Shown here: in pieces, positions 58,604 to 64,000 of the stretch
Position numbering within the stretch: the first letter of the stretch is position 1
How the letters are laid out: the number at the start of each line of letters is the position of its first letter
NCBI GenBank assembly: GCA_002483105.1
Contig: DLHG01000011.1
Coordinates: 1 to 64,000, forward strand
Length of the DNA: 64,000 bases
Source of the DNA: Bacteroidetes bacterium UBA7674
GTDB taxonomy: Bacteria > Bacteroidota > Bacteroidia > Chitinophagales > Chitinophagaceae
Reading direction: 5' to 3'
Translations under genes and position numbers: made by a program
The notes under the pieces: generated by a model
Told to the model about the DNA's origin: nothing
The model's database searches: none
The model's input: only the letters and a program-made list of their open reading frames with translations

Positions 58604-59038
58604 ATGGGTATAGCAGATAGATTATTTAATATGAAAAATCAAAAAGCAGAAGAGAACCTGAAAGCAGGAGAAGAGTTCCTGGAGGCCAATAAAAGCAAGG
58701 AAGGTGTAGTAGCTTTACCAAGTGGCCTTCAATATGAAGTAATAAAGGAAGGCGACGGCCCTAAGCCATCACCAACTGATAAAGTTACCTGCCATTATCA
58801 TGGTACGCTGATCAACGGCACTATCTTCGATAGCTCTGTACAAAGAGGCAAACCAGCCACCTTCCCGCTGAACCAGGTGATCAAAGGTTGGACAGAAGGT
58901 GTACCAATGATGACTATGGGCAGCAAATGGCGTTTTTTCATTCCGCCACACCTGGGCTATGGCGACAGGCAGGTGAGCGCTGAAATAGGCCCGAATAGCA
59001 CGCTGATATTTGAAGTAGAGTTGCTGGGTATTAACTAA
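58604..59038 (+). CDS. FKBP-type peptidyl-prolyl cis-trans isomerase
   Basis: 144 aa without signal peptide when started at 58604. The N-terminal ~35 residues are a short helical region, followed by a complete FKBP domain: LPSGLQYEVIKEGDGPKPSPTDKVTCHYHGTL, then DSSVQRGKPATFPLNQVIKGWTEGVPMM, GSKWRFFIPPHLGYG and STLIFEVELLGI (in parts). It accelerates proline isomerisation, here probably in the cytoplasm. It is monocistronic, with its own promoter match. Confidence 0.93.
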   Translation: MGIADRLFNMKNQKAEENLKAGEEFLEANKSKEGVVALPSGLQYEVIKEGDGPKPSPTDKVTCHYHGTLINGTIFDSSVQRGKPATFPLNQVIKGWTEGVPMMTMGSKWRFFIPPHLGYGDRQVSAEIGPNSTLIFEVELLGIN

Positions 59039-59142
59039 ATTTCACCGCTAAGACGCTGAGGCGCAAAGCGGAATAAATGTAATACTACCTAAGAGGGGCG
59101 AAAGCCCCTTTTTTATTGAGGTGTTTTTGTAATTTGCCCGCT

Positions 59143-60216
59143 ATGAGGAGCCGTTTTTTGTTTTCCATACTGATAACAGGGAGTTTGTCTGCAACTGCAC
59201 AGCCTGTTACTACTATTGGTGGAAGTATAGCAGATACCACCGGATTTGCTATACTTACCAGTGTATGCACTTTTCCCTTAGATCAGATAGAAAGTAACTG
59301 CGCTTACATGAGACCGGGAGTAAAGGGAAATGAATTCAGTACACTGGCTGCACTTGATAAACCTTTCTATGCGCGGTACCTGGATCGTGGGAAATTTATA
59401 AAAGGAGTGTACCTGATGCCCGGTGATAATGTTCAACTGAACGTGACCACGGGAACACTGAAGGGTAGTAATACCCCCTTGTTAAAATTCTTCAATAAGC
59501 TGGAACCATACTTCAAGAATTTTGAGACCGAGATGACCGACACTGCGATCTTTAAACTGGATAGAGTAGCGTTCATTAAAGCAGCTCGTGAAAAACGCGA
59601 CAAGCAACTGCGCTACGTAATAGAATATTTTGTGGGCTTACCACCGCTGAGCCAGGATATGAGAAAGCTGCTAGAGTCGGACATCAATTACTCTTATGCG
59701 CTGAAGCTGGCGCGCTATACGCATAGTGCGGGAAAAGATAAACGCTTTTCCTTCCGTTATAACGACTTTATGGAGGCACTACTGGAAGTGCCAACTAATG
59801 ACCCGGAAGCACTACAGTCTCCGGCCTATGTGCAATACCTGTACGAACTGCCTTTCAGGCGCTGGCAGGCAGAGATCAACTGGAGCATGACCGATAAGCC
59901 GCCGTATAATAAAATGGTGGCTAATGAATTCCCTATACGTGATTCACTGGCCAGGAAATTCTTCTCAGGTCCTACTTACGAACTGGCACTATATGCTTTG
60001 CTGCTGGATGCGGTAAAGGATGCTGCGAAAGTAAAAGGCACTCCTGCATTTGAAACTGCTTACAAAAAATCGGAAGGTATCATTAATGAACTTGGTAGAG
60101 GCTTTACCAACGGGATACTGAACAGCCGCATCAAAGAGAGATTGGCCGAACTCAATCAACCCGAAAGGACAGGGCCACCGAAAGCAAAGCCTAAGCCTAA
60201 GGGAAAGAAGAAATAG
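59143..60216 (+). CDS. Secreted protein of unknown function, helical
   Basis: 357 aa with signal peptide (MRSRFLFSILITGSLSATAQ). The N-terminal beta part (RYLDRGKFIKGVYLMPGDNVQLNVT) resembles the DUF4369-like lead domain of TlpA-type thioredoxins, but no CxxC thioredoxin domain follows. Instead there is an all-helical domain (MRKLLESDINYSYALKLARYTH, then ELALYALLLDAVKDAAK) and a Lys/Pro-rich tail (PPKAKPKPKGKKK). It may be a TlpA-family protein that has lost its redox domain. Function is unknown. The start at 59143 sits directly before the signal peptide. Confidence 0.65.
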   Translation: MRSRFLFSILITGSLSATAQPVTTIGGSIADTTGFAILTSVCTFPLDQIESNCAYMRPGVKGNEFSTLAALDKPFYARYLDRGKFIKGVYLMPGDNVQLNVTTGTLKGSNTPLLKFFNKLEPYFKNFETEMTDTAIFKLDRVAFIKAAREKRDKQLRYVIEYFVGLPPLSQDMRKLLESDINYSYALKLARYTHSAGKDKRFSFRYNDFMEALLEVPTNDPEALQSPAYVQYLYELPFRRWQAEINWSMTDKPPYNKMVANEFPIRDSLARKFFSGPTYELALYALLLDAVKDAAKVKGTPAFETAYKKSEGIINELGRGFTNGILNSRIKERLAELNQPERTGPPKAKPKPKGKKK

Positions 60217-60219
60217 TAT

Positions 60220-60570
60220 TTATTTCTTCTGCTTATCGTTATTCAGTATTCTTCCGGAAGCACTGTCAACTACAAACTGCATGTGCAGTACCTGGGTCTT
60301 GCCGTTGTCTTCCATCATCTTGACCGTGTAAGTGCCGAGGCCATCGGTAGTAATAAGAAACACGGCCAGGTTCTTGTAGTTAGACTGTTTTATAATCTGT
60401 TCTTCTTTCTTCTTTACTTCAGGGAAAGTACGCACTTGCTCTACGATGAATTCATCGTAGGTAAGTTTCCTGTTGGATCTTTCCTGCAGGCTTTCCTGGT
60501 ATAGCTGCGCCTTAACCTTTGTTGGTAGCAGGGCAAAAGTGAAAGGTAGTATGAAGAAAGGCCATTTCAT
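60220..60570 (-). CDS. Small secreted protein, unknown
   Basis: 116 aa with signal peptide (MKWPFFILPFTFALLPTKVKAQ). The mature part has a Lys/Glu-rich helix (TFPEVKKKEEQIIKQSNY) and a beta-hairpin domain (LAVFLITTDGLGTYTVKMMED). No family was recognised. It converges on the preceding gene with only 3 bases between stop codons. Confidence 0.55.
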   Translation of the reverse strand: MKWPFFILPFTFALLPTKVKAQLYQESLQERSNRKLTYDEFIVEQVRTFPEVKKKEEQIIKQSNYKNLAVFLITTDGLGTYTVKMMEDNGKTQVLHMQFVVDSASGRILNNDKQKK

Positions 60571-60668
60571 TGGAGGTATAAAAATACAAATAATGAAGGC
60601 TGTATGATAGAAATGTTAACATGATTCTAAATCAAATGTAAACGGCTCGTTAAAGGTGGGTCAAATAC

Positions 60669-60699
60669 TTGACATTGGATAATGAAAGGGTAACATTTG
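60669..60699 (+). promoter_or_regulatory. Promoter of the 28-residue peptide gene
   Basis: TTG (60669-60671) followed after 20 bases by AACATTTG (60692-60699), one mismatch from TAnnTTTG. The ATG lies 23 bases downstream. Confidence 0.4.
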
Positions 60700-60722
60700 T
60701 AGTAACAACAACAGACAACAAA

Positions 60723-60809
60723 ATGATCATTACTATTACCTGGATAACGGCAGCCATCATTATAATAGCAGGTTGCAGCCTTGAAGCAAGGCTGAATCAT
60801 AAGAGATAG
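60723..60809 (+). CDS. Candidate 28-residue lipoprotein
   Basis: The frame MIITITWITAAIIIIAGC followed by SLEARLNHKR gives a hydrophobic segment and then a lipobox-like IIAGC with Cys18, leaving a mature peptide of eleven residues. It has a promoter match just upstream and no competing gene on the plus strand. Such tiny lipoproteins (like bacteriocin-release or entericidin peptides) are easily overlooked. Against it: no clear Shine-Dalgarno, although Bacteroidota rarely show one, and hydrophobic frames can arise by chance. It converges on mscL. Confidence 0.35.
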   Translation: MIITITWITAAIIIIAGCSLEARLNHKR

Positions 60810-60815
60810 TAACTT

Positions 60816-61175
60816 CTAGATATCTGTTTTTTTTGCGTTCGCCAGTCTCATTTTGTTCATCGGCTTCACTATGAACAAGAATATGGAAAGGGTTATGATG
60901 ATGAAGTGGATACAGTTCTGTATGAACATTCCATAGCCAATTGCTACCATAGGTTCTGTTACTTTTCCTGCAGCGTCAACCGTTGCTTCTTTCAATACAA
61001 TTTTCAGGTCTTCAAAATTCACACCGCCTATCATCATGCCAATGGGCGGCATCAGGACATCTGTCACCAGTGAATCTACTATTTTGGCAAAAGCAGCACC
61101 TATCACTACACCCACTGCAAGGTCCACTACGTTTCCTTGCGAAATGAAATCTTTGAATTCTGAATGGAATGACAT
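60816..61175 (-). CDS. mscL: Large-conductance mechanosensitive channel MscL
   Basis: 119 aa. It begins with the amphipathic helix FKDFISQGNVVDLAVGVVIGAAFAKIVDSLVTDVLMPPIG, which holds the pore-lining gate, followed by a second helix (FIQNCIHFIIITLSIFLFIVKPMNK). MscL opens at high membrane tension and releases solutes after osmotic downshock. The usual Lys-rich C-terminal bundle is short here (KTDI end). Confidence 0.95.
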   Translation of the reverse strand: MSFHSEFKDFISQGNVVDLAVGVVIGAAFAKIVDSLVTDVLMPPIGMMIGGVNFEDLKIVLKEATVDAAGKVTEPMVAIGYGMFIQNCIHFIIITLSIFLFIVKPMNKMRLANAKKTDI

Positions 61176-61285
61176 AACGTATATTTTTTCAAATATAATA
61201 CCTCAAAAACAACATTGCAAGTGGCATATACATGACATTAGTGATCCATTAAAGAGTAACTTGCAGCCTCATATAAAGGACCCAT

Positions 61286-61957
61286 TTGAATAATATTCTA
61301 CCATTTACACAAGACATAACCGCAATAGGGCGGATACGTATAGTGCCTTACATCTTAGAAACCATCTGCCGCGTTACGGGTCTGGGTTTCGCTGCAGTGG
61401 CGAGGGTAACCCCGGAGCAGTGGGTGACCATGGCTGTGAATGATAAAATTCAGTTCGGGCTGCTGCCGGGTGGTGAGTTGCCTATAGAAACCACTATCTG
61501 CAACGAGATACGCCAGAGCGGCCAGGGAGTGGTAATAGATTGTGTAGCGAAAGACGAATTTTACCGTAGCCACCATGTACCGCAACTCTACAAGTTCCAG
61601 AGCTACATATCACTGCCTATAGTGCGCAACGATGGCGGTTTTTTCGGTACGCTGTGCGCCATTGATCCGCATCCGGCTATATTGAATACACCCGCGATCA
61701 TTAATATGTTCAAAGCCTACTCAGAGTTGATCGCTTTTCATTTAGATAGCCCTGGCGTTGACCGGTTGCACGACCGCACCCGTGATGTCCTGAAAAGGCA
61801 GTTGATATCGCTAACAGGTCATGGTTTTGAAGAAGATTCTGCAGGCGGCCATATCACCACGATTATTGTTGACAGGGACAGTGCGGAGTACAATGACATC
61901 ATCAGTGAGGCCAATAGCAATATCATGCACTTGCTGGCGGAATTGAAGAAGGCGTAA
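61286..61957 (+). CDS. GAF-domain protein
   Basis: 223 aa with TTG as the apparent start (61286). The GAF domain spans about residues 20-155: IVPYILETICRVTGLGFAAVARVT, LPIETTICNEIRQSGQGVVIDCVAKD, YKFQSYISLPIVRNDGGFFGTLCAID. This is the form seen at the N-terminus of Bacteroidota light or redox sensor kinases, but no kinase domain follows. The C-terminal 50 residues are unlike known domains. It may be a stand-alone sensor or a truncated kinase. A palindromic terminator follows. Confidence 0.8.
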   Translation: MNNILPFTQDITAIGRIRIVPYILETICRVTGLGFAAVARVTPEQWVTMAVNDKIQFGLLPGGELPIETTICNEIRQSGQGVVIDCVAKDEFYRSHHVPQLYKFQSYISLPIVRNDGGFFGTLCAIDPHPAILNTPAIINMFKAYSELIAFHLDSPGVDRLHDRTRDVLKRQLISLTGHGFEEDSAGGHITTIIVDRDSAEYNDIISEANSNIMHLLAELKKA

Positions 61958-61974
61958 AAAATTACCGGATACTA

Positions 61975-62004
61975 AAAAGGGCTGCTTAATTAAGCAGCCC
62001 TTTT
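61975..62004. terminator. Bidirectional terminator
   Basis: AAAAGGGCTGCTTAA and its exact complement form a 30-base perfect palindrome at 61975-62004, with T-runs on both sides. It lies between two convergent genes. Confidence 0.8.
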
Positions 62005-62021
62005 ATTTTTTGTTTCAAGTT

Positions 62022-62810
62022 TTATGGTAATAGAGTAATCGTTCCGAGATTGGTTTCTACACCGTAGGTTACTTGTACATTACCCGTGGTATAAGGCTGT
62101 AAGCCTAAGATGCCCGGTTGTACCCAGATAGTATAAGTTGCTTCCGTCATACCGCCGAACATAAAAAATCCGGTTGGGTCAGGAATCGCACTAAGTGTGT
62201 CAGTACCATTGATGGCATAGACAGTAGCGAAAGCGTTGACAGGCATTACGTAGCCTTTGATTCTGCCATCAGTAAGCGCACTGTATGCCCTGATAACAGG
62301 TTTTAGCTTGTAACCGCCGTTTCCTGTCTCTACGATAGACTTACTTGCATCGAAGTCAAGCCAAAATGTATAGGCAGTATTTGCAACCAATGTTTCTTTC
62401 AGGTTCAGCTTCAGTCCGCTTTCCTGAGCTGAAGGTGTGCTCATAGCGTGTGTGGTACCATCAACTACTACAGAGTTGTTAGGCCCCAGTACCAGGCGTA
62501 TCTGGCTCACCTTACCTGTAGGTACGGTGGTAGTCATCAGCAGGGTATCTATACCATTGCTGAAGTCGAGGATGTCATATATACCGGGGCGGATAGGTGC
62601 AACTGTTACGGCACTGCTGCCTTCCATAGTGATCACCACTTGTTGGATGTCTATATACACGTGTTCGTACACACCGGGTGCATCTGTCAGGCGCATACTT
62701 ACTGTGGCTTTGCCAGCTGTATTCACGTCATTGTCATTGTCTTTTTTGCACGATTGCATCGTGAAAATGGCAGCGCAAAGCAATACCGGGAGCAAGAGAA
62801 TCTTTTTCAT
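62022..62810 (-). CDS. DUF4382 lipoprotein
   Basis: 262 aa with lipobox FTMQSC (Cys21). The DUF4382 domain covers about residues 35-175: ATVSMRLTDAPGVYEHVYIDIQQVVI, then GIYDILDFSNGIDTLLMTTTVPTGKVSQIRLVLGPNNSV and FDASKSIVETGNGGYKLKPVIRAY (in parts). A C-terminal carboxypeptidase-regulatory-like domain (RIKGYVMPVNAFATVYAI) follows. Such proteins are thought to be surface lipoproteins of unknown ligand. Confidence 0.85.
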   Translation of the reverse strand: MKKILLLPVLLCAAIFTMQSCKKDNDNDVNTAGKATVSMRLTDAPGVYEHVYIDIQQVVITMEGSSAVTVAPIRPGIYDILDFSNGIDTLLMTTTVPTGKVSQIRLVLGPNNSVVVDGTTHAMSTPSAQESGLKLNLKETLVANTAYTFWLDFDASKSIVETGNGGYKLKPVIRAYSALTDGRIKGYVMPVNAFATVYAINGTDTLSAIPDPTGFFMFGGMTEATYTIWVQPGILGLQPYTTGNVQVTYGVETNLGTITLLP

Positions 62811-62986
62811 AGTTATTAATTTGCAGAAATACTGCTAATACCGTGCCACATAGTTGATTGTTAATCAATTAAATGTGTGTGATGGGATAAGCTCATGTGT
62901 TGTGGGAGTGCGTAAGTTTGCTTGCGCGCAGCGCCGTGATCGCAAACTTGCGTTAGCAATTTATATTTATGAGAAGCAGCGGACGA

Positions 62987-64000
62987 TTAGCGAAACATCA
63001 ACTTATGTGTACTTAGGCCGTGTACACTATTTATCCTTAGGAAGTAGATGCCCGGAGCAAATTCCTTCGTGTCGATACGGTTACTTTGGTTGATGCCTTG
63101 TTGTGTAAATAGTTTCTTTCCCGTTATATCCAGTAACGTGATAGTCGCATTTTTATCGACAATGCTGCTGTGAAGGAAAACATGATCATTGGCAGGATTC
63201 GGATAAATGCTAATAACAGGTTGAGTGTATGTTACATCCTTCGTGTTTAGCGCAATAACATCTATCTTATTGCCGTAGTTGCATCCGGGAGCCTTTAGAT
63301 AGCTGTATCGTCTTTTTGAATATTGCGTAATGGTCTGCGGTGCGAAAGGGTCTCCGTAAGCACTATAATAGGTCCATTCTCCAAAACCGATCAACTTAGA
63401 GTGAGTGCTAGTTGAGGCGCCGGACACAGATGTTACATACATCCAGCAAAATGACGGCGGACCTTGCAGTATACCGGAAAACCGGTCATATTGTTTTATG
63501 ATTGCTTTCCCACAGAGTGTATCAGTGAAGTAAAGAGTAGATAGATTTTCTATGTCTTGAGATGATAAAGGCTGTCCGGTATTTTGCAGAACCTCAGGTT
63601 GGACATATTGTGCCAGGATATTTGTAGTCGTATTTGAAATTGTATCTGTATGATAAACAACACTGGTGCTGACAGTAGATTGCCAGTATGGATTGTTCAT
63701 ATTAGGTGGTTGCCAGCCGCCTACGGAATATGATTTGCTGACTATTTCTGCTATGATAGTTGTAGGGTTTAGTAACGCACTACTTATCACCGAGTCATGC
63801 CTGATCAACTTATAAGCTCCGTTATAAGGTGCGCCAAATTGCATTACCCCTCCATTGCTGTGAAATATCCACTCGTTTCCCGGAGTGTATTTCCAAAGAA
63901 GATCAATATAGTTTCTGTCTAAGTGTGCAAAGCCATTATCCAATCGTAGAAGTTGAGTAGAGTCGGTTACCGGCCCAAAAGCATCCCATCCGTTGATCTG
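62987..64000 (-). CDS. T9SS-secreted protein, 5' end outside window
   Basis: At least 337 codons; the frame is open to the window edge (it starts QINGWDAFGPVTDS there), so the true start lies beyond 64000. The C-terminal ~70 residues are a T9SS type A sorting domain (ISIYPNPANDHVFLHSS, FAPGIYFLRIN). The middle part reads like a secreted protein rich in Ser, Thr and Tyr with no catalytic motif recognised. An internal TTG at 63941-63943 is not the real start. Confidence 0.8.
   Translation of the reverse strand, partial: QINGWDAFGPVTDSTQLLRLDNGFAHLDRNYIDLLWKYTPGNEWIFHSNGGVMQFGAPYNGAYKLIRHDSVISSALLNPTTIIAEIVSKSYSVGGWQPPNMNNPYWQSTVSTSVVYHTDTISNTTTNILAQYVQPEVLQNTGQPLSSQDIENLSTLYFTDTLCGKAIIKQYDRFSGILQGPPSFCWMYVTSVSGASTSTHSKLIGFGEWTYYSAYGDPFAPQTITQYSKRRYSYLKAPGCNYGNKIDVIALNTKDVTYTQPVISIYPNPANDHVFLHSSIVDKNATITLLDITGKKLFTQQGINQSNRIDTKEFAPGIYFLRINSVHGLSTHKLMFR

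Noticed and set aside
1..64000. CRISPR array or rRNA genes
   Set aside because: No regularly spaced direct repeats of 25-40 bases and no rRNA-like conserved stretches were seen on reading through the window.

Overview
The window reads as chromosomal DNA of a Bacteroidota bacterium, probably close to Chitinophagaceae. The evidence is type IX secretion (T9SS) C-terminal sorting domains on several secreted proteins, a GldB-type gliding lipoprotein, FecR/sigma-regulated TonB-dependent receptors paired with DUF4249 lipoproteins, signal peptides ending in AQ, lipoprotein signals of the SCxK/SCxE type, and Bacteroidota-type -7 boxes (TAnnTTTG) without clear Shine-Dalgarno sequences.

Layout. 0-14.6 kb is mostly core genome: a possible small RNA, nadE, an outer-membrane barrel, gldB, a DUF3078 barrel, scpA, tsaD and a tRNA methyltransferase, then a tandem duplication of SprB-repeat T9SS proteins, a MerR regulator, a solitary clpP and a GNAT enzyme. 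14.7-17.8 kb holds small DinB/GyrI/YafY/SMR genes. 17.8-21.2 kb is a compact red-light operon: response regulator, heme oxygenase, bacteriophytochrome kinase. 21.3-34.2 kb is a patchwork of secreted and lipoproteins of unknown function (including a dispersed paralogous lipoprotein pair), a hybrid histidine kinase, a holin-like membrane protein, a HutD protein, two DHFR-like reductases and a quinone reductase-like protein.

34.3-52.4 kb is the accessory part. It contains two T9SS proteins beside a LytS/LytTR two-component pair, a six-gene ECF sigma / anti-sigma / TonB receptor / DUF4249 / receptor / DUF4249 operon, and an AT-rich two-gene module made of an 847-aa coiled-coil AAA ATPase and a DUF6236-like protein. 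Junction-like sequences punctuate this stretch. A 3' end of a tRNA-Lys-like sequence lies near 38.08 kb and again, as a 5'-truncated tRNA-Lys(CTT), near 48.6 kb. A second diverged repeat lies at 34.3 and 48.5 kb. Together they suggest one or more tRNA-targeting insertions whose integrase is not in view.

52.5-64 kb returns to core-like DNA: carA, an epimerase-type threonine dehydrogenase, a class III sirtuin, AraC and XRE regulators, a Cdd1-like protein, ftsY, an FKBP isomerase, a possible 28-residue lipoprotein, mscL, a GAF protein, a DUF4382 lipoprotein and a T9SS protein cut by the window edge.

Most likely novel biology: the ATPase/DUF6236 pair, a candidate RloC-like defence system sitting directly beside truncated tRNA genes. 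Functions are family recognitions by eye; no database search was run.
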